Below, in pieces: positions 1 to 10,873 of a DNA stretch of 64,000 bases. Within the stretch, counting starts at the first letter, position 1; each line of letters starts with the position of its first letter. The translations under genes and the position numbers were made by a program. The notes under the pieces were generated by a model. The model did not search any database, was not told the origin of the DNA, and worked only from the letters and a program-made list of their open reading frames with translations. Origin of the DNA: Grammothele lineata (lineage: Eukaryota; Basidiomycota; Agaricomycetes; Polyporales; Polyporaceae); NCBI GenBank assembly GCA_002150815.3, contig NDFF03000173.1, forward strand, positions 21,977 to 85,976. The letters run 5' to 3'.

Positions 1-605
1 CAACATCTCGCCGGTGGTGCTACCCGAGGAGCTCCAGAACGCGTTCTATAGCTACGGGGCGGGATTCCCGATCTTGTACGTCCCTCTCCCTGCCCCTTTT
101 CTCCTGTCCCCAGCTAACCCCTCCCCCTCCCTCCCCTCACCCTTCCAGCAACCTCTCCCAAGCCCTCCGCACTATCCTCTTCGACACGAACTCCCACCTC
201 GGGCGCAACGCAGCCATCATCGTCGCGTGGCTCATCATGTCCGCGTGCACGATGACGCTCTTCACGTGGCTCGTGCGTGTCCTCTCGAGGCGGCGCGCGA
301 GGAGGGCTGTGGAGGCTGCGAGGACGAGGACGAAGAGCGACCCGGAGTTGGCGGAGAAGGGGGAGGGGTTGAAGAGGGGGAGGGGGAGTAAGGGCAGCAA
401 GGGGAGTAAGGGCAGCCACGGAGGGAAGGCAGAGAAGGCAGAGAAGGGCGAGAAACAATGGAAAGGAGAGGAGAACGGCAAGGGCGCGTACGAGGGGAAG
501 GGGAAGCAGAAGGCGGAGGTGGAGTCGCTGCGCAGCACGCGCAGCAAAAAGAGCGTCGGGAGCGGCAAGGGGAGCGTGCTCGTCGGCGAGAAGAGCGTCG
601 ATTAG
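1..605 (+). CDS. SNG1-like (DUF3533) membrane protein, 3' end
   Basis: Partial gene; the 5' part lies outside the window. Exon up to 75, intron 76-148 (GTACGT...CAG), last exon 149-605. Across the splice the protein reads FPIFNLSQALRTILFDT followed by a hydrophobic helix (AAIIVAWLIMSACTMTLFTW), the usual C-terminal end of fungal DUF3533/SNG1 proteins (nitrosoguanidine-resistance family, plasma-membrane proteins). After the helix comes a Lys/Gly/Ser-rich tail of about 110 residues with KGSKGS and EKAEKGEK-type repeats, presumably cytosolic, ending EKSVD-stop. The low-complexity tail is probably disordered. Family assignment is good; the biochemical role of the family is poorly known. Confidence 0.8.
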   Translation, partial: TSRRWCYPRSSRTRSIATGRDSRSCTSLSLPLFSCPQLTPPPPSPHPSSNLSQALRTILFDTNSHLGRNAAIIVAWLIMSACTMTLFTWLVRVLSRRRARRAVEAARTRTKSDPELAEKGEGLKRGRGSKGSKGSKGSHGGKAEKAEKGEKQWKGEENGKGAYEGKGKQKAEVESLRSTRSKKSVGSGKGSVLVGEKSVD

Positions 606-1610
606 CCTCTTCCTCGCGCGCGCGGACACGCACATGCCACTGGCCCCGGCTCACAGCACAGTGACCGCGACTGGTCCTGGCCAGTCCCAGGCAAACGGGC
701 ACCGCCTAGGCTCGCTCCCAGGTCCGTGGAGGGGAGATCTTATATAAACGCTAGCGCTACGCTAAACATGCTCGAGTTAGAGCGGCGTCCTGCTCGACGC
801 TCCGTACAGGACTATAGTTCGTTCGTTCGGCCGTTCGGCTGGATCAGTAGCTTTCTTACACGTACTTAGGTCGCTCTTGGCTTACCTTCCATACCCTTTA
901 CTTACTTACGGTACCTAGTCGCACATTATAGATAACAACCAGTTTCGTTTCGTCCTCGCCCACCGCCCCCAGCGGGCTTCGCGGGAGGCCGCAAGGGCAC
1001 GGATTTAGTTTTAGCTTCGCGCGTGCGGGCGATAAGGTGGGTCCCCCCTTTGACTGCCCCTCTAGATCTGTCGTGATCAGCTGCTCGCTCACTATAGCCG
1101 TCCATACATAGCAGCGCTGAAACACGAGAAGCGGAAGAACGACAAAACGTAGTACTTCCGCCAGGCACGCCCCCCTCAGAACATAGCACCCAATTCTCAG
1201 TGCCCACTGCCCGCTTCCTTCCCACCTCTAACGCGAGCTTAACTTGGGGCCGGGCGCCCGGCGGTCACCCGCACGAGAGCGTCCAGAATACCGCGGGTCT
1301 GACACGCTCTGCGGGGCGGGCGCCGTGGGTGGAGGGAGCTGGCGGGGGGGCTCTGGTGGTCTGGCGGAAGGATGTGCACACCCGCGGGCCGCGGGGGTAG
1401 GTGGGTGGGGGGGGGGGGCTTCGCCCGTGCCATTTCTGCGCACGGCCGCGAAGTGCGAAGTCTGCCGTGTGCGGGGGTACATAAACGTGCGTGGCTCGGA
1501 GCTGGGGACGGGTGTGTGTTCGTTCCCTCTCGAGGAGAGTCTGCGCGCACAGGGCTGCCACTAGGGTCACAGACGGAATTCTGGGGTTAAACGAACGCGC
1601 GGAGCTCACG
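606..1610. other. Intergenic, no gene recognised
   Basis: Spacer between the SNG1-like gene and the first transporter. It has a TATATAAA box at 741-748 and a poly-G run near 1407-1418. The reading frames over it are GC-driven and show no recognisable domain. Confidence 0.6.
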
Positions 1611-4600
1611 ATGTCAGGGTTGCAGCAGGACGACGTGTCTCTCCGCAAGTCCGAGCCTGGGGGCGGGTATAGTGCCAGTGGCGACACTGTCGATAAGGAG
1701 AAGTCCTCGTCCTCCTCGGAACAGGTCCTCCCCGTCACAGACGAGCACAGCGACACCAGCAGCGAAAAGGTGAACGTGGGCCTGCACGAGTGGGCGATCG
1801 CGACGCAGGCGGGGATTCGGGTCTCCCCAGCGGAGAGCAAGAGGTACGTCGTGTCGCCGTTCCGAGTCGCTTGGCGTTTCTGGGGCGGGGAGGGGGAGTG
1901 GAGCTGATGGTACTTATCTGCGGGGACGTGCAGGGTCGCGAGGAAGATCGACGTGTGGATCCTCCCGATGGTGGGTCCTTGTTTACGTGCTCGGTCCCGC
2001 TGGGCGTGGGTGTCGACGTTCGGTCTGACGCTTGGCATTGTAGTTATGCATCTCCCAAGGTTTGAGCTTCTGTGAGTGTTAATGACGTCCTGTGTGGTTA
2101 TGCGCCCTCACTAACGGGCGTTTTTATATAGTAAACAAGACAGCGTAAATCTGCCGTCTGTAGGGGAGCGCGGTGTCTGACGCGATATATTTTAGCTTGA
2201 ACTATGGAAACCTGTACGGAATGAGGACGGCGCTGCACGTCTCAGGCAGTCAGTTCAGTTGGTTCGCGAGCAGTACGTCGTTTCACCGCATTCCTCCGAT
2301 CGTGCCTCACGAGTGGCTCATGATTTTCTAGTGTTCTAGTGAGTACACTGGACCGTCTCACTATGTTTCGCGCCCATATTGACGGTGCGCACCAGCATGG
2401 GCTACTTGGTCGGCAACTATCCGGACAGCTGGTTGTTACAACACTTCCCGGCGGGGAGGGTTCTCGCGATAAGTAAGTCGTCGTCTAGACACGCCAGAGC
2501 ATCAAGCCGCTGACCTTGATGTATCTCAAGCCACGCTCGTTTGGGGAATCATTGTCATTACGTACGTTACTCATCATCTGGATGTTGTGGTTCGTTGTTT
2601 AGCCCAACGTCGTCACAGGACGCCCGCATGTACGGGCTTCGCGGGAACAATGGTTAACCGGTGCGCGTCGCTTCTCACATAACCCCTGGAACATGGCATG
2701 GCTCATCTTCCGTACTACGTCTGGCACCTGCAGGTTCTTCCTTGGGTTGGTCGAGGCGGTAGTCACCCCAGGCATAACGATCCTCACTTCGATCTGGTGG
2801 ACACAATCCGAAGTGCCGTTTCGCATGCTCGCCTGGTACTCCTTTAATGGCTGGGGAGGCGTCTTCGGCGGGTTCGTCGCGTACGGAGTGAGCTGCCCAT
2901 CGCAACTTGCGTGTGTCTAATTGCTTGATTGACCTGCACCTCGCATAGGTCGGTCATATTCAGAACCCACAGGTTGCGCTGTGGAAGTACATCTTCCTCA
3001 TTCTCGGGGCGATGAGCGTATTTCGTGAGTAACTCGTGATACAAATGTCTCTCGTGTGCATCTACTTGACCCTGACTCGTCCTACCAGTCGCGATTGCGT
3101 TGTGGTTCTTTTTCCCGGACTCGCCTGTAGACGCAAGGTTCCTTACCCCTGAAGAGAAGGTTCTCGCGGTCAAGCGCGTTGCGGAGTCGAAGATCGGCGT
3201 AAAGAACAAGCAGTTCAAATGGTACCAGGTTCGTCCGCTTCTACCATCGTTGACCTTGACTCGGAATGCTAATCACGCATGGCCGTAGGTTCAAGAAGCT
3301 CTTTTGGACCCGAAGACGTGGCTGCTCTTTGTTTCAACTGTTGCGACTGAGATTCCCAATGGGTATGGCGTTCTGAGTCGTCGCCCTTCGATAGATGTCA
3401 GGCTCATGCGTTATGTTAGCATCCTGACCAACTTCTCTTCCGTCATCATCAAGGTACGAAGGCGTTCTTCCTCCCATAATATGATTCCCTCACGCACACG
3501 TCTCGCGCAGGGCTTCGGCTTTACCACGCTTCAGACCACGCTCCTCACCGCTGTTTTCTCAGGGGTGCAGAGCGTGACTCTCCTTATTGCCGGGTGAGTC
3601 TTCCCTTCCGGTCTCTCCCTCAACTTAGTTTCCAGTATGACTCATATACAATGCAGATATATCTGCATGAAATACAAGAACAGTACGTCCACCAGCTGAA
3701 GCATTCGCAGCGGGGGCCTATTCTTGCTGGGATTGTATCATTCTGACGTTTGGCTCTGGCGGCAGTGCGCGTCATTACCATGGTCGCGGCGAACATTACG
3801 TGCATAATTGCCGCAGCGTGCTTGAGCTTCCTGCCCCCGGAGCTCAAGTGGAACAGGCTTGTCGCGTATTGGATAACGGCGTTCATGGTGCGTGGCGTCC
3901 TTCAACGCGTACAAGTTAAATCGCCCTGACGTTCGTACGCGGAAGACGGTCGGATTCTCGATGTCCCTGGTCATCATCTCTAACAATGTATGCCCTTGCT
4001 GGAACCACAGACGCATTGTGTTCTCATTTCTTCATAGGTCGGAGGATTTACCAAGAAGACGGTCGTCACTGCAATTCTCTTCATCGGAGTACGTTCGTCC
4101 ATCTTTCGTTGGTAGTGCGTATGAGATTCTGAAGCACCGCATGCAGTGGTGTACCGGAGACATAATAGGGTGAGTACGTGGCCTGTCGTTGGAAAAAAAA
4201 CTGCGCGCTAATGCATCCCTAGACCGCACTTCGTCATTGTGAGCTGCCAGATGAACGTAAGGCTGGTACCCCTGAGGCTCACGGCCGTTGGTAGGACAGT
4301 GAAGCTCCTACATACCCTACAGGAACGGTGAGTAATACATCCTACCCCCGGATAGGTCCGAATCTCATCGATAGGATTTCAGAAAGCGATGCTCATTGGT
4401 ACGTCCGCACTGCTACCAACGCACACGTTCCGTCTGACGCTTCGTGGATCGCGAAGGGTATTCTATTGAGACCGGTGAGATTGCGTTTTCAGTACAACGC
4501 GTCCTGTACCGCCAGTCTAACCCCGCTGGTGTAGTTGGGCACGTAATGCTTGGAGTCTATATGTTGTGGAGCAACATCAAGGTGCGTGTACGCATTGCTT

Positions 4601-4864
4601 GAGTTGGGTCAATAATTCTCATATATTTCTCCACAGCGCGATCGGAAGTACGGTCCCGTCACATCTTACGAAGACCAGCTTAAAGGAGAAGGTATTCTTC
4701 ATATACGTCGTCGGCCGTGATATTCGTAATGCTGAACTCGATGGCTCAGAGGCTGGAATGCACGACCTCACGGAGTTCGAGAACCGCTACCACAGGTATG
4801 ATTCCCGTAAATGACTAGGGACCTCGGAGATTATACTGACTTATCGCTTAGATACGTTCTGTGA
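1611..4864 (+). CDS. MFS transporter, allantoate permease (Dal5/ACS) family, copy 1
   Basis: Very intron-rich gene (about 18 small exons, introns about 50-65 bases). Start ATG 1611; exon 1 is 1611-1843; last codons are split as HRY|VL-stop with TGA at 4862-4864. Exons in order give ARKIDVWILPM, an LNKTALNYGNLYGM segment, FFLGLVEAVVTPG, WYSFNGWGG, FPDSPVDARFLTPEEK, VKNKQFKWYQ, DPKTWLLF, GFGFTTLQTTLL, SMSLVIISNN and TKKTVV, the landmark blocks of the anion:cation symporter branch of MFS (allantoate, nicotinate, pantothenate type permeases), with 12 membrane helices expected. The DKTA motif of the family is NKTA here. A 7-base micro-exon (2332-2338) supplies part of a SMFYMGYLV stretch. Tandem paralogue of the gene at 6733. 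All exons I could align are open, so I consider it functional; the substrate cannot be predicted. Confidence 0.85.
2332..2338 (+). other. 7-base micro-exon of transporter copy 1
   Basis: The exon before it ends at 2272 in phase 1 (AGC A|). TGTTCTA at 2332-2338 is preceded by TTTTCTAG and followed by GTGAGT. The next exon starts at 2396 (C ATG GGC TAC). Joining the three pieces gives S-M-F-Y-M-G-Y-L-V, the expected family sequence at this point, while direct joining without the micro-exon breaks the frame. The flanking introns are 59 and 57 bases. Confidence 0.75.
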
Positions 4865-5340
4865 GGACGAGTCGCTACTCGCAACACCCACGGACAGCAA
4901 GGGGAGACGCACGACGTAGCAATGACATACCGATATCCGTCATTCTCGGTGGTCGTCCTGACACTGGTACATGACGCCCCATGTTTAGATATCGTTCAGC
5001 GCTTCTGTTTGGTTTCTGTAACAGCCGACCGTGTGAAATCCCTTCGATTCCGATCGTCGCCGTCACTTGCTGGGTAAGCAATGCTTGTGGCAGAACACTA
5101 ACAGGATACGTGTGGTGCTGATTACGCGGTCATCGACGAGAGCGAGCAACGAGTGTGATTGTAAACGCGGGTCCCGCGGGATTTAACTTCGTGTCACGTG
5201 CATGTCTACACGTCAACACAGGCAAATAACGCGCAAGCGAGCCGTCGAGCCGCAAGAAGGCGCTGAGGCACGAACGCTCATTCTCGTCATGCCCTCTCGT
5301 GTCGTGTTCTTCTGTCTGCCTCAGTGCCTGGCGGCCGCCT
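4865..5340. other. Intergenic spacer
   Basis: Downstream of transporter copy 1. I see no coding signal apart from the helicase relic that begins at about 5345. Confidence 0.5.
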
Positions 5341-5344
5341 CATC

Positions 5345-5478
5345 CGCGATGTTCTAGGACCAAGACAAGTGATTCGGAAGAAATCCGATCCTCACGATCG
5401 TCAACTACACGGCGTCTGCAAAGTGAATCGTCGTCAGAAGCTCGTAGTGGTGCTGCCGACGGGTGGAGGCAAGGCATG
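5345..5478 (+). pseudogene. RecQ-like helicase fragment (Walker A remnant)
   Basis: One frame is open from about 5349 and contains a Walker A stretch reading RRQKLVVVLPTGGGK (5429-5473), then hits TGA two codons later. The VVLPTGGGKS block is typical of the RecQ-like helicases that occur in many copies in basidiomycete genomes, often in transposon-rich or subtelomeric places. The segment just before it fits the region N-terminal to the ATP site in such proteins. No DEAH box, helicase C domain or start codon can be followed, so this is a short relic, not a gene. It sits between the two tandem transporters. Confidence 0.55.
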
Positions 5479-6732
5479 ATATGTTGTCTCCGTAGCCTTG
5501 ATCACCACAGTATGGGTCAGTCAGGCTCTTCTATCTTTAGAGTGATGGCCTAGTTCTGGGTAGGAGGAAGTGCAGGTACGTCTTTTACGATGCTTCAAAC
5601 GATTGGGATTGTTTTTCATTGTGTTCGGCAGGCGGCTAGTTTTCAAACGGCAAGCCTTCGTGCGTTCGATGTTGACGGTAATGTTACACGAGAATAAGCG
5701 GGTCCGGGGGAAGTCAGAGAAAGGCATATAGGTGCATGCAAGTCAACGTGTGTCAATACTTTTACTGTCTGTCGAACGACTCTTTCCCCCTGTATTCGAA
5801 GCTCTGCCGTAGTGTCCGGCGTTCCAAGCACGCTTGTGTGCCGTTGGTATGGCAAGTCTGCCCTCGCTGGTCCTGAAATCGACATTTTTGCAAGGCATAT
5901 TGTCAGCTGTTTCGCATGAATGTGCTTCGCAGCCTGAGGCATCCTTCTCTCGGGTCGGCTATGAAGGCTAACTCTGTGTCCTTGACGGTTGTGGGTTATC
6001 ATTAAGTGCGCTGGGGCCTTTTCTTCTATGGTTCACCGACTGATTGTGTGACATAGGATAAACCTACGGGAAGGAGGATAGGCGACAACCGGAAATCACC
6101 CGCGCTGGTACAACATGATAAGACGCTACTAGATAGACCGCACGAGCCTCTTCTACCTCAGAGATCTGGCAACAGATACGACTTGGAAGAATGAGGCGTC
6201 CCAGAGCGTCCCAAGGCTTAGTAGTAGACGCGACGTACCCCCTCATACCCTCGGCGGAGGCATTATGGTGGATGGCCTCTCTGCAGGACTGGAGATGAGC
6301 GTGCATCTAGCTGCGATGATGGAGTGCGTGCCGGGCCACTCCGGGCCCCCCGGCGCGGCCCCTCCGGTCGTCCGCACTCGACCATCAAGGTCGCGCAATG
6401 ACCCACATCCTTGACGCGATAAGGCGCGCCGCGTGCGCGGGGAGAGTCCCTGGCGGAAAGAAGCAGAAAGGAAGTTCCAGCTTGGCAGGAGCAGGCTTCT
6501 CTTGCGCCATTCTACAGCCGCGATATGCCTTCGCGGGGGTACTTAAGTATCATGAGGCTCAGATATACGCGCCTTGCCGTCTATCCGTATCCTTTGCCGT
6601 CTTGGAGGCGTACGCTGATCGCGACGCAGAGTTGCTGCACTGCTGACTGCTCTGTCTTCAGGACGATCATTGCACCTCAGAGCGAAATCTCACAAGTAGA
6701 AAACTCACGAATCAGAGTTTTAACGCAAGAAT
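5479..6732. other. Intergenic, possibly decayed sequence
   Basis: Between the helicase relic and transporter copy 2. Frames are broken and I recognise no domain. A GC-rich stretch lies at 6325-6385. The leader of transporter 2 probably lies in the last 150 bases. Confidence 0.4.
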
Positions 6733-9700
6733 ATGTCTGCACGAGACAACGCATCGCTCAGTAAGTCCTCGGAGGCCGGATATCCCCGCGATAAGGAGAA
6801 GACGTCCTCGGAGAAGGCAATCCCTCTCACAGGAGATGCCACCGACGCGGGAAGCGAACGCGTCAATGTAGGCTTGCACGAGTTCGCGCTCGCGAAGGAG
6901 GCCGGACTCCGCGTTTCGCCAGAGGAGAGTACACGGTGCGTGCCTCGCGCCATCGTCTGCGTCGCTGTCGTTATCGGGCGTCACTCGCGGTATCTGTCGT
7001 GTGGAGCTGACGATGTTTTGGGCTACGCAGGATCGCGAGGAAGATCGATGTGTGGATCCTCCCGATGGTGGGTCCCTGTTTGGTCTCGCTGGCGTGGGTG
7101 TTCGCGCGTGCTGACGTCGCGAGGGATAGCTATGCCTATGTCAGGGTTTGAGTTACTGTGAGTGTTATCAGTGCCGCGTCGGCGAAATTCACGCGCAACA
7201 TCTGGACTCATTCTTGGTGTGTGTGACAGTGGATAAGACAGCGTGCGCCTGATCTCTTGGCAATGGGAGCTGTAACCCGGCGGTAGACCTGACGTGGTGT
7301 ACTTCCAGCCTGAACTACGGAAATCTGTACGGGATGAAGACCGCATTGCACCTCTCCGGAAACCAGTTCAGTTGGTTTGCGAGCAGTGAGTGCCTCAATC
7401 TTCTTTCCTGTCGCTCACATCTCACGCGTTCGCGTCGTTCACTCTATCGTCCAGTCTTCTAACATGTCATTTTCCCATTATCACATTGGACAATGAACCT
7501 TCGTTGATAGTGAATACGTGCCGCAGCTTGGGCTACTTGGTTGGTAACTACCCAGACAGCTGGCTACTGCAGCACTTCCCGACGGGCAAGGTTCTCTCGA
7601 TCAGTGAGTGGTACTCGAAGTTCGCGAGACTATCTTTATCCTTACCGTCGTTCTCTTTAAGCCACCCTCATTTGGGCGACAATCGTCATCACGTATGTTC
7701 CGCAGTTAGCTGCACTACGTAACACACTGATGAGGGTTTACACCACGCTGATGTTAGGACACCTGCTTGCACCAACTTCGCAGGCACGATGGTGAATCGG
7801 TACGTATTGCCACTCACCGCACATGCAATTCTCGTCTTCACCACTTACGCCGCGTCTTGCTCGCTCAGGTTCTTCCTCGGCATGATTGAGGCGATCGTTA
7901 CGCCAGGCATGACCATCCTCACTTCCATCTGGTACACGCAGTCAGAAGTGCCTTTCCGCTCGCTCGCTTGGTACTCTTTCAATGGTTGGGCAGGCATATT
8001 TGGCGGATTCGTTGCGTACGGGGTAAGTATCGCGTGTTCCTTGAATCCCTTGCACATGTTCGGTCTCATCTCGTGCGCAGATCGGTCACATTGAGGACCC
8101 CAAGATCGACCTGTGGAAGTATATCTTCCTGATCCTTGGAGCTATGAGTGTCCTTCGTGAGTCGAGTCTCAGTGTGATCTACCTCTTCGTCGTTGCTGAC
8201 ACACGACGCTTGCTGTTAGTTGCGATCATGCTCTGGTTCCTGTTCCCTGATTCACCTGTGGACGCGCGCTTCTTCACTGCCGACGAGAAGGTCCTTGCTG
8301 TCAAGCGCGTTGCAGAATCGAAAGTAGGCGTGAAGAACAAGCAGTTCAAGTGGTACCAGGTACGTCTGTCTCCCGCATCGCGTTGGGTTCTTGGGGCTCA
8401 CAGTCCGCAATTGTAGATCCAGCAAGCTCTAGTAGACCCGAAGACGTGGCTCCTGTTTGTTGCCTCTATTGCAGCTCAAATCCCGAATGGGTGTGCAGTT
8501 TCATTCTCTGTCCCTCAGATCAGCGTACTTACGCGTTGAGTCAGGATTGTATCCAACTTCTCTACAATCATCATCAGGGTAAACAACTCCCTCGACGCGT
8601 CATCCCACGTGCTCATGTATATCGCCTACAGGGCTTGGGATTCACGACGCTCCAGAGCACCCTCCTTGACGCCGCTTCTTCTGGCGTTCAGATCGCCAGC
8701 CTGCTCGTTGCAGGGTACGTCATGCCGTGCTCCCGATTCAATATATCCCGCTGACTCGTACGTGATCAGGTGGATTTGCATGAGGTTCAAGAATAGTACG
8801 TCACACAGGTCGATGCCTCGCGGCGAGGCCGTTTCTTGGCCGTGTTCGCATGGTTCTGACCTTAGGAATCGGCTGTAGTGCGCATCATAACCATGGCTGC
8901 AGGGAACATTACGTGCATTATTGCAGCAGCGTGCCTCACTTACCTTCCCTCCGATCAGAAATGGAACCGGCTCGTCGCGTATTGGTTCACGTCGTTCCAG
9001 GTGGGCAGCCTCCTCTAGCTCCTCAGCGTGAGTGGTCTAGAGTTTGCTGGAATTCGTTTTACGCCAGTCTGTCGGATTCTCTCTGTCCCTGGTCATGATC
9101 TCCAACAACGTGCGTTACAGCTGGCATCAGAATCCCATAATTCATTCTGAGTTCGCAATCATATTAGGTTGGAGGTTTCACCAAGAAAACGTTCACCACC
9201 GCACTTACCTTCATCGGGGTACGTTCGTATATGCCCCGTTTGCCATGCGCTTCCGATTCTGAGTTGCCCTTCACAGTATTGTATTGGAAACATTATAGGG
9301 TACGGACGTAGCCTGGGACTATGACGGAATCATGTACTGATTTGGTGCCAGGCCGCACTTTTTGATTGTGAGACCTCGAATGGATGTCGCACCGACGAAG
9401 AGGAGGCTCACAACTCTTCGCAGGACAGTGAAGCTCCCACATACGTCACAGGAACGGTGCGTCGTAGTTCTGGCCTCCGAATAGCGGCATTCTCATCGGC
9501 AGTACTGCAGAAAGCGATGTTCATTGGTACGCCTAGGCTACTGGAACCGTAGTAGTGCCTGACTAAACCGAGTCTCTTGGGGACACGAAGGATATGTCAT
9601 CAAGACCGGTAAGATCGCGGATGCAGTGCGACATAGGGTGCAGTTTCTGACGGAATTGTGCTAGTGGCCCACCTGATTCTCGGAGCATACATGTTGTGGA

Positions 9701-9989
9701 GCAACGTCCAGGTATGATCGTTCGTGGACTGGGTTGGAGGAACGGCGCTCATAGAGGACTGCTTAGCGCGATCGGAAGTATGGCCCCGTCACATCGTACG
9801 AAGACCAGCTGAAAGGAGAAGGTAATCTTCAAATGACTCCGGCACCGAAGGCCATGCTGACGTCAAGGGCGCAGAGGCTGGCATGCACGACCTTACGGAG
9901 TTCGAGAATCTCTACCACAGGTATGATCGTTCATAGACTACCCGGTCCGGAGAGCTGATATCGGCCCGTCACATAGATACGTCCTGTGA
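6733..9989 (+). CDS. MFS transporter, allantoate permease (Dal5/ACS) family, copy 2
   Basis: Tandem paralogue of the gene at 1611 with the same exon plan. Start ATG 6733 (MSARDNASLSKSSEAGYPRD); exon 1 is 6733-6935, exon 2 begins 7031; the final exon gives YVL-stop at 9978-9989. Landmarks: ARKIDVWILPM, GLSYLDKTALNYGNLYGM (DKTA intact), FFLGMIEAIVTPGMTILTS, WYSFNGWAGIFGG, FPDSPVDARFFTADEK, VKNKQFKWYQ, an IGNIIGPHFL-type block and a DSEAPTYVTG block. Role: proton-coupled uptake of a small organic anion or vitamin at the plasma membrane (family knowledge). The micro-exon of copy 1 is not usable here (no GT donor after TCTTCTA at 7455-7461); the frame can be kept if the intron starting at 7386 ends at 7510 instead. 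Otherwise intact by eye. Confidence 0.82.
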
Positions 9990-10075
9990 GTGCGAAGCAT
10001 CAACAACTGCATCCAAGGAAAGACGGGGAAGGCGTACAGGAACAGTAGGGAACCGTCTGTACCGTCGCTCATTCA

Positions 10076-10873
10076 TCATCCTCGACGGACGCCCCAACGC
10101 TGCTTTGCGGCGTACTTCCTCCATCTTTGGATGTCTTCGCGTTCCAGCAATAGCACAACCGTATAAAATTCCTTCGCTAGACTCTCGTTACTTACGATGT
10201 GATGCACCGCAGAGTGACATGGCCTAGAATGACATGACGCCCCTAGAAGCGTCAGCTGGGCTCCAAGTATCTGCACCCTCTCCTGAGCGGCGCACTAACA
10301 GTGGGCATGCGGCACTGACCTACACAGCCATGCAACGGAGTTGAGCATGCCGTCGGGGTGCCACTTCTTCTTGCGGACTTTGTCATGTACTTCGCGGGGG
10401 ATGAGGTGGTGATACGTGAGCGGTACCTCGCGCTCGCAGATCTCGCACTCCGTTGTTCGTGTTTTGGACCAGACAGGTGGCGGCGCGCATGCCTCCGCGA
10501 TATAGTCCTTCAGGACTCGGCGGAGGAATATGAACGCGGTTTCCGGGTCGTCTGCTAAACCGCAGGAGATAAGCGTGTCCGCGAACGCAGAGGGTAGGGC
10601 GTCCGGGGGGAGCTCGGTCTCGGAGTCGACGTCGGGCAACGCCTGGCGCGTCTCGTGCGTTGCCTCACGGAGGCAGGCGGGAAAGGTGGGCCAAGCCTCC
10701 TCAGCGAGGTAGGTAGTGAAGTCGTCCAGGGCGTCCCCCGGGTCGTCCTGAACCCCTACCTGAGCCAATATCCCGGGCTCGGCGAGTACGCGGCGCGCGA
10801 GGCAGTCCTTGAACGCGGAGAACTGCGGCGAAGCGGTCGCATTTCGGCTCGAATCCTCCCAACTGCTGGCCAT
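10076..10873 (-). CDS. HNH-like zinc-ribbon protein
   Basis: Two exons on the minus strand: 10873-10320 and 10223-10076, intron 10319-10224 (GTCAGT...TAG) in phase 2. I start at the ATG at 10873 (MASSWEDSSRN), which has A at -3 and G at +4; frames further upstream lack an ATG. The N-terminal part is acidic and unrecognised. The C-terminal part has CEICEREVPLTYHHLIPRE followed by KKKWHPDGMLNSVAWLCR and, after the splice, PCHSAVHHI. This is a CxxC...CxxC zinc ribbon wrapped around an HH...N...H core, the arrangement of HNH (beta-beta-alpha metal) domain proteins common in mushrooms. Nuclease activity is possible but unproven; C-terminal residues WRKYAAKQRWGVRRG are basic. Confidence 0.75.

Noticed and set aside
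114..702. Long minus-strand frames opposite the SNG1-like tail
   Set aside because: Shadows of the Lys/Gly/Ser-rich low-complexity coding sequence on the plus strand.
5643..6002. 119-codon minus-strand frame between the transporters
   Set aside because: No similarity noticed and no promoter. It lies in probably decayed sequence.
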